DNA of 64,000 nucleotides, from positions 248,001 through 312,000 of the forward strand of contig NZ_QHLZ01000004.1 in NCBI RefSeq assembly GCF_003185915.1, written 5' to 3'. Made by a program: the position numbers and the translations under genes. The notes beneath the pieces are model-generated. The model was not told the origin of the DNA. It saw only the letters and a list, made by a program, of their open reading frames with translations, and searched no databases. The stretch comes from Arthrobacter psychrochitiniphilus. Lineage in GTDB: Bacteria > Actinomycetota > Actinomycetes > Actinomycetales > Micrococcaceae. Of this stretch, positions 34,251 through 42,666 are shown piece after piece (position 1 is the stretch's first letter; each line of letters starts with the position of its first letter).

Positions 34251-35069
34251 GTGGAAAATAAACTAGCGGTTGCACCACCAAACGGGCCCAGGCAATGCGG
34301 CGGTGAACCAGTAATTCCCATGTCCAAAGCGCGGACCACCGTGCTGGCCCGCTTGCGCCTGCATGATGCCACCTTGAGCGTTGAAGAGCTGTCTGCGGAA
34401 ACGGGCCAGCACCCCAACACTGTGCGCGAGCATCTAGAAGCGCTCGTAGAGACTTCCTATGCAACAAGGACTGCAGCGCCCAAGGTGGGACGCGGCCGGC
34501 CAGCCTGGCAGTACCAGGCCTCCGCTTCGCCGGCCGGGCCTGTTGGTTATGCGGCGCTGGCAGCGGCCCTTGCCAAACACATTGCCCTCCACAGTCACCA
34601 TCCTGCTGCCGAGGGAGAAGCCGCGGGGCGTGCCTGGGCTCAAGCCCTGAAGCCTGCCGGAAATTCGCCAGATAATCTGCCAGAATTCAGCGCCGCTACG
34701 GCTCCTGAGGGCGGAGGCGCCGCGGCTAAAACCATCAGCAAGGCCGCCGCTAAAACGGCGCGGTCAGGTGTCAGTAATGCTCTGGTCGAGGCAGGGTTTG
34801 GTGTCCAGAAAAATCGGGACGCAACGGAGCTGGTGCTGACAACCTGCCCCATTGTGGAGGCCGCCCGGGATAATCCGGAGGTGGTATGTGCCGTACACCT
34901 GGGCCTGGTCAAGGGACTCCTCACAGGTAGTGGACTTGCCGAGAGTGAGGTGGAGTTGTTGCCGTTTTCCGGACTGGGCCGGTGTACTCTGCACCTCCCG
35001 CTGGGTGCCGCGGCTGGCACACAAGCAACAGGTAAAGAAACAACAGCTCACGCAGCCGGAACTCCATGA
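34251..35069 (+). CDS. SufR-like helix-turn-helix regulator with conserved cysteines
   Basis: The 272-residue protein starts at GTG 34251, possibly leaderless; ATG 34320 (MSKARTTVLARLRLH) is an alternative. It has a winged helix-turn-helix (LSVEELSAETGQHPNTVREH, about residues 41-60) and a C-terminal domain. Cys199, Cys213 and Cys245 lie in TTCPIVEAARDNPEVVCAVH and GLGRCTLHL. This arrangement resembles SufR-type repressors that hold an iron-sulfur cluster. Its ATGA overlap with the next gene and its place in front of the nitrite reductase suggest it senses NO, nitrite or oxygen through a cluster and controls the locus; this is inference. A low-complexity Ala/Lys segment (about 150-180) is unusual. 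Confidence 0.8.
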   Translation: MENKLAVAPPNGPRQCGGEPVIPMSKARTTVLARLRLHDATLSVEELSAETGQHPNTVREHLEALVETSYATRTAAPKVGRGRPAWQYQASASPAGPVGYAALAAALAKHIALHSHHPAAEGEAAGRAWAQALKPAGNSPDNLPEFSAATAPEGGGAAAKTISKAAAKTARSGVSNALVEAGFGVQKNRDATELVLTTCPIVEAARDNPEVVCAVHLGLVKGLLTGSGLAESEVELLPFSGLGRCTLHLPLGAAAGTQATGKETTAHAAGTP

Positions 35070-36208
35070 AATCCACCGCCGCCGTTGGAACAAGCGCAAA
35101 AGCTGCACCGAAACGCAAAATCAGTGTGCTGCGCAGACCCGTTTTCCGGATGTTGGTCCTGTTGCCGGCCGGGGTGGTCCTGATGATTGGGTTGAACGCT
35201 GGTCTGCAGCTTCTGGGTACGGATGCGCCGCTGAAAGTGGACCGCTTCCCACAAGTCCACGGCATGGCGTTGGTCCTCAGCTTTGTGGGCACAGTCATTG
35301 CCCTTGAACGTTCGGTGGCCCTGAATAAGGCGTTGGGCTACGTCTCCCCGGCACTGCTGGGAATCGCCGGGCTGCTACTGATTTCCCCGCTGGAGCTGTG
35401 GATTGGTAAGACTGTTTTGCTGGCCGGGACCATCGCCATGACTCTGGTCTACCTCCCATTGTGGCGCCGTCAGTATGAGAACGTGGTGCTCATTCAGATA
35501 CTGGGTGCCATCAGCGCCATTGCCGCAGCAGCCCTCTGGTTGCGGATCCCCAGCATCCCGGCGCTGTTGCCCTTTCTGATCACCTTTGTTGTTCTGACCA
35601 TTGCGGGGGGACGCCTGGAACTGGCACGGATCGGCATCCGCAGCCCTCACGCCGAGCCACTCCTGCTGGCCAACTCCTTGGCCCTGCTCGGCGCCACCTG
35701 CGCAACACTGCTGTGGCCCGCCGTGGGCTACGCGCTCTACGGCGTTCTGCTCCTGAGCCTCGTCGCCTGGCTGACCGGGTACGACGCCGCCCGCAAAACC
35801 ATCCGCGGTGTGGGGCTGCCGCGCTACATTGGCGCGTGCCTTCTGGCGGGTTATGGCTGGTTGGCTGTGGCCGGCGTGGTGCTTGCCCTGCAGGAGGGGC
35901 CACTGACCGGCGCCTCCTACGACGTCGCCATCCACGCCGTCTTCCTTGGTTTTACGATCTCCATGATCATGGCGCACGCACCCGTGATCCTGCCCGCCGT
36001 GCTGCGCAAACCACTGCCGTACACGCCCGGCTTCTGGTTGCCGGCGGCCCTGTTGCACCTGTCCCTGATCATCCGCTTGGGAATGGGCGACGGCGCGGGG
36101 AACCACGGCGCGTGGGTCACCGGCGGCGTCCTGAACGTCATCTGCATCCTGTTGTTTGCCGTCATGGCCATCTGGCAGTCCACCCATGCAAAGAAGGTAA
36201 CAGCGTGA
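35066..36208 (+). CDS. NnrS-like polytopic membrane protein
   Basis: The 380-residue protein has about ten to twelve membrane helices. Histidines are placed as in NnrS-family proteins: VDRFPQVHGMALVLSFVGT, AIHAVFLGFTISMIMAHAPV and LLHLSLIIRLGMGD. NnrS is a heme- and copper-containing membrane protein linked to NO stress in denitrifiers. The ATG overlaps the regulator stop and its own stop overlaps the GTG of the nitrite reductase gene. Similarity is by pattern only, so I call it NnrS-like. Confidence 0.72.
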   Translation: MKSTAAVGTSAKAAPKRKISVLRRPVFRMLVLLPAGVVLMIGLNAGLQLLGTDAPLKVDRFPQVHGMALVLSFVGTVIALERSVALNKALGYVSPALLGIAGLLLISPLELWIGKTVLLAGTIAMTLVYLPLWRRQYENVVLIQILGAISAIAAAALWLRIPSIPALLPFLITFVVLTIAGGRLELARIGIRSPHAEPLLLANSLALLGATCATLLWPAVGYALYGVLLLSLVAWLTGYDAARKTIRGVGLPRYIGACLLAGYGWLAVAGVVLALQEGPLTGASYDVAIHAVFLGFTISMIMAHAPVILPAVLRKPLPYTPGFWLPAALLHLSLIIRLGMGDGAGNHGAWVTGGVLNVICILLFAVMAIWQSTHAKKVTA

Positions 36209-38928
36209 GAATCGGCTCCGCACCCGCAGCCTCCGGTAACTTGGCGGCCAAGCCGTCCATGGACAGATCCCGCTGGCATCTGCGAGCCAATGCGCCGGCC
36301 GTTCTGTGGCTCGTGGTCCTGGTGGTGGTGGTTCTTTTCCACCGCAACATTCCTGTCTCCAGCTGGCTCATGGTGCACTTGCTGTTACTTGGCGCAGTGA
36401 CGAACTCGATCCTGGTGTGGAGCTGGCACTTCGCCCAAGCGTTGTTGCGCGGACCCACGCCCAATAACCGTGCCATGGTGGCCCGGCTGGTCGCTTTGAA
36501 CATCTCCATTGTGGTGGTGGTTGTGTCCATGGTGGCCAATATCTGGCTGCTGACGCTCCTTGGCAGTATTGGTGTTGGGCTGGCGGTGGCGTGGCATGCA
36601 CTGGTTCTGGGTATCCGCGCCCACAAAGCCTTACCGTCCCGCTTTGGGCCTACCGTTTGGTACTACGTTGCCGGGTGCCTGCTGCTTCCCGTGGGTGCAG
36701 GGGTGGGGGCTGCGCTCGCCGCCGGTCTCACAGGTGAAGCGCATGTGCGGTTGCTTTTGGTTCATATGAGCGTGAATATTTTGGGGTTTGTGGGGCTGGC
36801 CGTGCTGGGGACGTTGATGACGTTGCTGCCCACCATGCTGCGCACCAGAGTGGCCGACGGCGCTGAGGCAGTAGCGCGGCGAGGTGTTGTTCCGCTGTTG
36901 GCCGGGGTGCTTTTGACCGCAGCCGGTGCCGGGGCGGGGGTGCTGTTCCTGTGTTCCGTGGGGCTGCTCGTTTATCTTGGCGGGGTGGCATATATTTTGT
37001 GGCCGCTGGCCAAGGTTGTACGGGCTAAGCCACCCACCACGTTCGCTCCGCTTTCTGCCATTGCAGCCCTGCTGTGGTTGCTGGTGGGGCTGATTTGGCT
37101 TGTGGCGCTGACGTTCACCAGCAGCGGGTGGGAGAGCCTGCACCACGGAATTGATGCTGTTGTGCCGGTACTGGCCGCCGGATTTGTGGCACAGGTGCTG
37201 GGCTCCGCGTTGACCTACTTGATGCCCGTGGTGTTGGGCGGCGGCCCGGCAGCTCTCAAACGCAGAACAGCGGTGCTCAATCAAGCTGGTTGGTTCAGGG
37301 TGGCACTGACTAATGCTGCACTGGTGGTGTCGCTGCTGCCCGTGCCCAGTCTTGTACGGGTAGGCACCTCCGTGCTGGTCCTGGTGGGGTTGGCCTGGTT
37401 CCTGCCGCTCTTGGCGATGGCAGTACCCAAAAAATCTTCGGACGCTGTGCGGGCGCCAAGAGCGCCAGCGGCTGAAACAGAGCCCGGCGCCAAGGCTCCG
37501 TCCACGGCCCCTGCGAGTGCGGGGTATGACCCCGCCCCGCGCAGGAGGTTGGGACAGGCCGCGGCCGCGCTTGCCGTGGTGGTACTTGTTATTGTGGCGG
37601 GAATTCTTGCCGATCCACAGGCACTGCCAGGGGTCACAGGCGCGAATACCGGGCAAACAGCTCTCACGGCCACCGGTGAAACAACCACGGTGGAGATGAG
37701 TATGAAAAACATGCGGTTCAGCCCCGAAAGCATCGAGGTCCCGGTAGGCAACAAGCTGGTGATCAACCTGGTCAACAATGATGACATGGTCCATGACCTG
37801 GTGACCGCCATTGGCAAAGATTCCGGGCGTCTTTATCCCGGGCAGAAGACTACGGTGGACGTGGGTGTCATTGGCGCTGATATTGCAGGCTGGTGCAGTG
37901 TTGCCGGGCATAAACAGCAGGGCATGGTATTTAGCATTGTGGCCACGGGTGTTGCGCCCGCTGCGCCAGCCACCCCCGGCGACGGGATGGACATGCCCGG
38001 GATGGATCATGGGCCGGCCGGGCCGCCCGCCGTGTTCGATTTCATGAAAGAACCGGCTGCCGGATTCACCGCGCACAGCGCCGTGCTGCCACCGCTTCCT
38101 GCCACGGCGCAGGGGAGCGAACCCGCCGGGACCGTGCATGAGCTGACCATGAAGGTGACAGAGGAGGAACGCGAGGTATCCCCTGGCGTCACCCAAAAAC
38201 TGTGGCTATTCAATGGCACAGCCCCCGGGCCTGTGCTGCACGGCAAGGTGGGCGACACGTTCAAGATCACCCTCGTCAATGACGGCTCCATGGGGCACTC
38301 CATTGACTTCCACGCCGGTGCCCTAGCCCCCGATAAACCCATGCGCACCATCAACCCGGGGGAATCGCTGAGCTACAACTTCACGGCCACGCGCGCCGGA
38401 ATTTGGATGTATCACTGCAGCACCATGCCCATGAGCCAACACATCGCCAATGGCATGTTCGGCGCCGTGGTCATTGACCCGCCCAACCTGAAACCGGTGG
38501 ACAAGGAATACGTCCTGGTGCAGTCCGAGATTTACGCGGGGCCGCAGGGCGGGGTGGCGGACTTGGCCAAGATCCAGGCCGATGACCCGGACGCCGTGGT
38601 GTTCAACGGCTACGCCAACCAGTACAAGTTCAGCCCACTGCCGGCAAAGGTGGGCGAGAGGGTGCGGATCTGGCTGCTCGACGCCGGACCTAGCCGAGCG
38701 AGCTCGTTCCATGTGGTGGGTGGCCAGTTCGATACCGTGTGGAGTGAGGGGCGGTACCTGCTGGACGGGACCGACCCGGCTGCGGGTGCTCAGGTGCTGC
38801 CGCTGGCCGCAGCTCAGGGCGGGTTCGTGGAGCTGGAATTCCCCGAGGCTGGCAATTACCCGTTCGTCTCACACAGCATGGTCGACGCCGAACGCGGCGC
38901 CGCCGGGGTGTTCCACGTGGAGAAATAG
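36205..38928 (+). CDS. nirK: copper nitrite reductase fused to membrane and cupredoxin domains
   Basis: I place the start at GTG 36205, overlapping the preceding stop (GTGA); the longer frame lies inside the upstream gene. The 907-residue protein has three parts. Residues about 25-405 hold roughly ten membrane helices, with another near 450. Residues about 490-582 form a type-1 copper cupredoxin with ligands His530, Cys564, His569 and Met574. Residues about 638-907 form a two-domain NirK. Its ligands are all present: type-1 His698, Cys738, His746, Met751; type-2 His703, His737, His890; catalytic Asp701 and His836. A Met/His-rich linker (GDGMDMPGMDHG) joins the parts. It should reduce nitrite to NO outside the membrane, with electrons passing through the attached cupredoxin. 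Confidence 0.9.
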   Translation: MRIGSAPAASGNLAAKPSMDRSRWHLRANAPAVLWLVVLVVVVLFHRNIPVSSWLMVHLLLLGAVTNSILVWSWHFAQALLRGPTPNNRAMVARLVALNISIVVVVVSMVANIWLLTLLGSIGVGLAVAWHALVLGIRAHKALPSRFGPTVWYYVAGCLLLPVGAGVGAALAAGLTGEAHVRLLLVHMSVNILGFVGLAVLGTLMTLLPTMLRTRVADGAEAVARRGVVPLLAGVLLTAAGAGAGVLFLCSVGLLVYLGGVAYILWPLAKVVRAKPPTTFAPLSAIAALLWLLVGLIWLVALTFTSSGWESLHHGIDAVVPVLAAGFVAQVLGSALTYLMPVVLGGGPAALKRRTAVLNQAGWFRVALTNAALVVSLLPVPSLVRVGTSVLVLVGLAWFLPLLAMAVPKKSSDAVRAPRAPAAETEPGAKAPSTAPASAGYDPAPRRRLGQAAAALAVVVLVIVAGILADPQALPGVTGANTGQTALTATGETTTVEMSMKNMRFSPESIEVPVGNKLVINLVNNDDMVHDLVTAIGKDSGRLYPGQKTTVDVGVIGADIAGWCSVAGHKQQGMVFSIVATGVAPAAPATPGDGMDMPGMDHGPAGPPAVFDFMKEPAAGFTAHSAVLPPLPATAQGSEPAGTVHELTMKVTEEEREVSPGVTQKLWLFNGTAPGPVLHGKVGDTFKITLVNDGSMGHSIDFHAGALAPDKPMRTINPGESLSYNFTATRAGIWMYHCSTMPMSQHIANGMFGAVVIDPPNLKPVDKEYVLVQSEIYAGPQGGVADLAKIQADDPDAVVFNGYANQYKFSPLPAKVGERVRIWLLDAGPSRASSFHVVGGQFDTVWSEGRYLLDGTDPAAGAQVLPLAAAQGGFVELEFPEAGNYPFVSHSMVDAERGAAGVFHVEK

Positions 38929-38943
38929 CTTGTAGCCAGCCGT

Positions 38944-40596
38944 TCAGGACCCGCCCTCACGTGCGGTTCTACGTGATGCGGCGGCCACAAAGAACGAGCC
39001 CACCAGGCCGATGAACAAGAACATGGCTGCGGCAAGGACCGCAGCGCTCGCAGCCTGGGCGAAACCGGAGGACATCGCCTCCACCGCGGCGGGACCGGCA
39101 GCACCGAGTGGACCATGCGTGCCCAGTTGCGCCAGTTGAGGCACGACGCCGCCCGCTGAGTCACGCAGTTGCCCCGCCAAGGTGCCCACCTGACTTGCGG
39201 GGAGTCCTTGCACCGCTTCGAGGGCCTTGGTGCCGGCGGACACCGCAAAGTGGGCCAGTACAGTGCCCATGATGGCCGAGCCGAGGGCCGCACCGAGCTG
39301 CCGCACGGTGCTTTGGGTGGCAGAGCCCTGACCGGAGACGGTCGTGGGGATGTCAGCTAGAACCGTGCCCGTCAACTGTGCCGAGGCCAAGCCAAGGCCC
39401 AACCCGTAAACCACCAGCAGGGCCGCGATCAGCCAGATGGACGTGGTTGAGGTGATGACCAGGGCCAGCACCAGTAGCCCTGCCGTCTCCAGAGCCAAGC
39501 CAATGATGACCACGGTGGGCGGCCCCAAACGGGAGGCCAAGTGGCGGGCGGAGGCACCAGAGAAGAACGCGCCCAGGGCCATGGCTGCCAGGACGAAGCC
39601 GGCGTCGAGGGTCCCCAATCCCAGAATGTTGATCAAGTACAGGGGCAGGATCAGGAGTAGGCCAAATTCTCCGATGGCCACCATAGCCGCCACTGCGTTA
39701 CCCCAGGAAAATGTCCGGACGCGGAACAAGGTCAGGTCCAAGATGGCGGAGCGGCCAACCGTGGCCCGGTGCTTTTCCCACAGTACGAAGCTGATGAGTA
39801 AAACAATGCCTGCGGCCAGGGTCAGCGGTACGGCAGAGATGGTGGCGTCGGCAGGCCAGCTGATCAGGCCAAGTTTCAGGGCACTCTTCGCGGACCACCA
39901 GCCCAGCGTTGGCCCCTCGATCAAGGCGAACACAAACAGTCCAAATCCGGCGGCGCTGAGCAGCAGGCCCAGAATGTCGAAGCCGGCAGCGTCATTGGGG
40001 GAGCGGGTTTCCGGCACGAAGAGCACGGCGCCCACCAGCACGGCAAGGCCCAGGGGGATGTTCACAATGAAGATCCACTGCCAGGCGAAGGAGGAGGTCA
40101 GCCAACCACCCAGCAGCGGGCCTATTGCCGCCATCCCGGAGATGACAGCACCCCAGATGGCAAAAGCCGTGGTCCGGTCCTTGCCGAAAAAGGTGGAATT
40201 GACGCTGGAGAGGGTCGCAGGGAGTACGGCCGCACCACCCACACCCTGCAGGACGCGGCTAAGGATTAACCCGCCGGCGTCGTGGGAGAGTGCGGCGAAA
40301 ATGCTCCCTGCCATGAACAGCACCACGCCAGCCATGAAGAGTTTGCGGCGCCCTATCCGGTCACCCAACCGGCCACTGCTCAGCAGGAGGGCGGCCAGGA
40401 CCACCGAATACAGGCTGTTGACCCATTGCGCTTCATTGAGGTCCAAGTGGAGGTCCGCAATGATGGTGGGCAGCGAAACGCCAACAATCGTGCCGTCAAT
40501 GACAATCATGGACAGCCCGGCGGCCAAGACGCCAAGCCCTGCCCACTTGTTCCGGGAGGTTCCTGTGGAGCCAGCACTTACCTTGAGCTGTTGCAT
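38944..40596 (-). CDS. MFS drug exporter of the EmrB/QacA (DHA2) family
   Basis: The 550-residue protein has about 14 membrane helices and the motif A region GRLGDRIGRRKLFMAGVVLF between helices 2 and 3. It also has the DHA2 start VIDGTIVGVSLPTIIADLHL and motif C-like GPLLGGWLTSSFAWQWIFIV. Such exporters use the proton gradient to expel drugs or dyes. No ribosome binding site is obvious at 40596. A perfect palindrome 34 bases upstream is a probable operator, although no regulator gene adjoins. It lies convergent with the nitrite reductase gene, 15 bases apart. Confidence 0.9.
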   Translation of the reverse strand: MQQLKVSAGSTGTSRNKWAGLGVLAAGLSMIVIDGTIVGVSLPTIIADLHLDLNEAQWVNSLYSVVLAALLLSSGRLGDRIGRRKLFMAGVVLFMAGSIFAALSHDAGGLILSRVLQGVGGAAVLPATLSSVNSTFFGKDRTTAFAIWGAVISGMAAIGPLLGGWLTSSFAWQWIFIVNIPLGLAVLVGAVLFVPETRSPNDAAGFDILGLLLSAAGFGLFVFALIEGPTLGWWSAKSALKLGLISWPADATISAVPLTLAAGIVLLISFVLWEKHRATVGRSAILDLTLFRVRTFSWGNAVAAMVAIGEFGLLLILPLYLINILGLGTLDAGFVLAAMALGAFFSGASARHLASRLGPPTVVIIGLALETAGLLVLALVITSTTSIWLIAALLVVYGLGLGLASAQLTGTVLADIPTTVSGQGSATQSTVRQLGAALGSAIMGTVLAHFAVSAGTKALEAVQGLPASQVGTLAGQLRDSAGGVVPQLAQLGTHGPLGAAGPAAVEAMSSGFAQAASAAVLAAAMFLFIGLVGSFFVAAASRRTAREGGS

Positions 40597-40629
40597 AACT
40601 TCAAACTATGCCCGGAGGCTCGAAGGCGG

Positions 40630-40647
40630 ATCAACCATCTGGTTGAT
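40630..40647. promoter_or_regulatory. palindromic operator candidate before the MFS gene
   Basis: ATCAACCA-TC-TGGTTGAT is an inverted repeat with perfect 8-base arms centred about 42 bases before the exporter start. Its form fits a TetR- or MarR-type operator. No such regulator is adjacent in this window. Confidence 0.6.
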
Positions 40648-40876
40648 TGAGGTTTATGCCACTGAACTTGGACATTGTTGTAGTCAATGTGCGCCTTTGG
40701 GGGCCGTACAGTAAACTTACGGGGTAAGACCCCCTTGATCGGACGCTTATATTGCCGTAAAACAGCAAAAGCGCAGCGATTCCCAAGGGGCATTTTCGTG
40801 TCCGGACACCGTACGGCGGAACTACCGCCGAACACTGCAGTGCCCGGCTCAACTTATGAGCAAGGGGGAGGGTCCC

Positions 40877-42169
40877 ATGCCAGCAATCGTAATCGTCGGA
40901 GCCCAATGGGGTGACGAAGGTAAAGGCAAGGCCACAGATCTTCTAGGTGGTTTGGTCGACTATGTAGTGAAGCCCAACGGCGGTAACAATGCCGGGCACA
41001 CCGTTGTTGTAGGCGGTGAGAAGTATGAGCTCAAGCTCCTTCCCGCCGGTATTCTGAGCCCCAACGCAACACCCATCATTGGCAACGGCTGTGTGGTCAA
41101 TCTGGAGGCGCTCTTCGAGGAAATCGAGGGACTCCAGGCACGCGGCGCTGACACATCCAAGCTGCGCATTTCAGCTAACGCCCATCTGGTGGCTCCGTAC
41201 CATCAGGTACTGGATAAGGTCACCGAGCGGTTCCTGGGCAAGCGCGCCATTGGCACCACGGGACGCGGCATTGGCCCGGCCTACATGGACAAGGTGGCCC
41301 GCCTGGGCATCCGCGTTCAGGACCTCTTTGACGAGTCCATCCTGCGCCAAAAGGTGGAAGGCTCACTCAAGCAAAAGAACGAGCTCCTCGTGAAGGTGTA
41401 CAACCGCCGCGATGTGGAGGTGGAGGAAATTGTTGACTACTTTCTCGCCTTCGCCGAGCGCGTACGCCCCATGGTCATTGACGCAACCTATGTGCTCAAT
41501 GAGGCCCTGGACCGCGGCGAAGTAGTGCTCATGGAAGGCGGCCAGGCCACGTTCCTGGACGTTGACCACGGCACCTACCCGTTCGTCACCTCCTCCAACC
41601 CGACCGCCGGCGGCGCCTCGGTTGGCTCGGGCATTGGCCCCACTCGCATCACCCGCTCCGTGGGCATCATCAAGGCCTACACCACGCGTGTTGGTGCCGG
41701 TCCGTTCCCCACGGAACTCTTCGATGACATGGGCATTTACCTGCAAAAGACCGGCGGCGAATTCGGCGTCAACACCGGCCGTCCTCGCCGCTGCGGCTGG
41801 TATGACGCCGTCTTGGCCCGCCACGCCTCCCGCGTGAACGGCTTCACGGACTACTTCGTCACCAAGCTGGACGTGCTCACCGGCATCGAGTCCATCCCTG
41901 TTGCCGTAGCTTACGACGTTGACGGGGTGCGCCATGATGAAATGCCCATGACACAAACCGAATTCCACCACGCCAAGCCCATTTTCGAGTACTTCCCGGG
42001 CTGGACCGAGGACATCACCACGGCCCGCACCATGGAGGACCTACCCGAGAACGCGCGCAACTACATCCTTGCGCTCGAGGGCATGTCCGGCACCAGGATC
42101 TCCGCCATTGGCGTGGGCCCGGACCGCGATCAGACCATTGTGCGCCACGATCTGATCAACGACAACTAG
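40877..42169 (+). CDS. purA: adenylosuccinate synthetase
   Basis: The 430-residue enzyme starts [20 protein letters not shown], with the GTP-binding QWGDEGKGK loop and the catalytic Asp and His of the family. Later it has [26 protein letters not shown] and the guanine-binding VTKLDVLTG. It joins IMP and aspartate in the first AMP-specific step. GGGGGAGGG lies just before ATG 40877; a start at 40856 would include this site and is rejected. A hairpin terminator follows. The 280-base upstream region may hold a leader, with CCCCTTG and CAAGGGG about 55 bases apart. Confidence 0.97.
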   Translation: MPAIVIVGAQWGDEGKGKATDLLGGLVDYVVKPNGGNNAGHTVVVGGEKYELKLLPAGILSPNATPIIGNGCVVNLEALFEEIEGLQARGADTSKLRISANAHLVAPYHQVLDKVTERFLGKRAIGTTGRGIGPAYMDKVARLGIRVQDLFDESILRQKVEGSLKQKNELLVKVYNRRDVEVEEIVDYFLAFAERVRPMVIDATYVLNEALDRGEVVLMEGGQATFLDVDHGTYPFVTSSNPTAGGASVGSGIGPTRITRSVGIIKAYTTRVGAGPFPTELFDDMGIYLQKTGGEFGVNTGRPRRCGWYDAVLARHASRVNGFTDYFVTKLDVLTGIESIPVAVAYDVDGVRHDEMPMTQTEFHHAKPIFEYFPGWTEDITTARTMEDLPENARNYILALEGMSGTRISAIGVGPDRDQTIVRHDLINDN

Positions 42170-42195
42170 CCCAACCCGGCCAAAGTGCAAAGACT

Positions 42196-42231
42196 AGGAC
42201 GGCCCTGGAACGTAAGTTCCCGGGCCGTCCT
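42196..42231 (+). terminator. rho-independent terminator of purA
   Basis: AGGACGGCCC, one mismatch, GGAAC, loop GTAA, GTTCC, and GGGCCGTCCT form a 15-bp stem (42196-42231) followed by TTACCTTTTT, 27 bases after the purA stop. Confidence 0.93.
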
Positions 42232-42278
42232 TACCTTTTTGCCAGGCTGGAACAGGTGCCCTCTCCTGGCACCTTCCC

Positions 42279-42579
42279 TTAATGAACTCCGGAGAGCGCA
42301 AGCTGGACCGCGGCCTCGGCATGCAACAAGGTGGTGGGGAAAACGGGCACGGGGCTGGCGCACCAGCGATTCAATGATCTCAATGTAGCGCCGGCTTGAG
42401 CCTTCCGAGACGATTCCCCGCACCAGCTCGGAGTAGATAATCCGGTAAAAGTCCTCGTCCGTGATGCACCGGGCCGAGTGATGCCCGCCCAAACTGTCCC
42501 GTGTCATCTCATTGATCAGCCGATAGTACAGGGCAGAACTTTCCTAGCTCATACCGCCCAACAACCCAATAGCCTTCAT
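42279..42579 (-). pseudogene. decayed aspartate/glutamate racemase gene
   Basis: Reading the minus strand from ATG 42579 gives MKAIGLLGGMS, then an in-frame TAG (42544-42546) exactly where racemases have Trp, then ESSALYYRLINEMTRDSLGG and HHSARC. The next residues jump to TDEDFYRIIYSELVRGIVSE and GSSRRYIEIIESLV, which belong near the end of the family, so about 120 residues are missing. After SLV the frame changes, and another frame continues with PVPVFPTTLLHAEAAVQLAL and a stop at 42279-42281, the family C terminus; the GCTEI active-site block is gone. Thus one nonsense change and two deletions or frameshifts. An intact homologue would be about 230 residues. Confidence 0.9.
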
Positions 42580-42666
42580 CAGCGCATCTTACTTGCGCAC
42601 CGCCGTGGCGTGGCGGCGGACGGACTAGGCTGGATGCACAGCAACCGAACGGAGAGGACCATAGCC

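Noticed and set aside
36631-38196. A 521-codon minus-strand open frame
   Set aside because: It is exactly antisense to the nitrite reductase fusion, and its product is a Gln/His/Arg/Gly-rich shadow of GC-rich coding DNA without motifs.
39437-40714. A 425-codon plus-strand open frame
   Set aside because: It is antisense to the 14-helix exporter gene and codes a low-complexity Pro/Arg/Ser-rich chain.
42166-42507. A 113-codon intact protein on the minus strand
   Set aside because: Its ATG is an internal Met of the racemase remnant; upstream family sequence continues past a stop codon, and the C-terminal part is out of frame, so it is a pseudogene.
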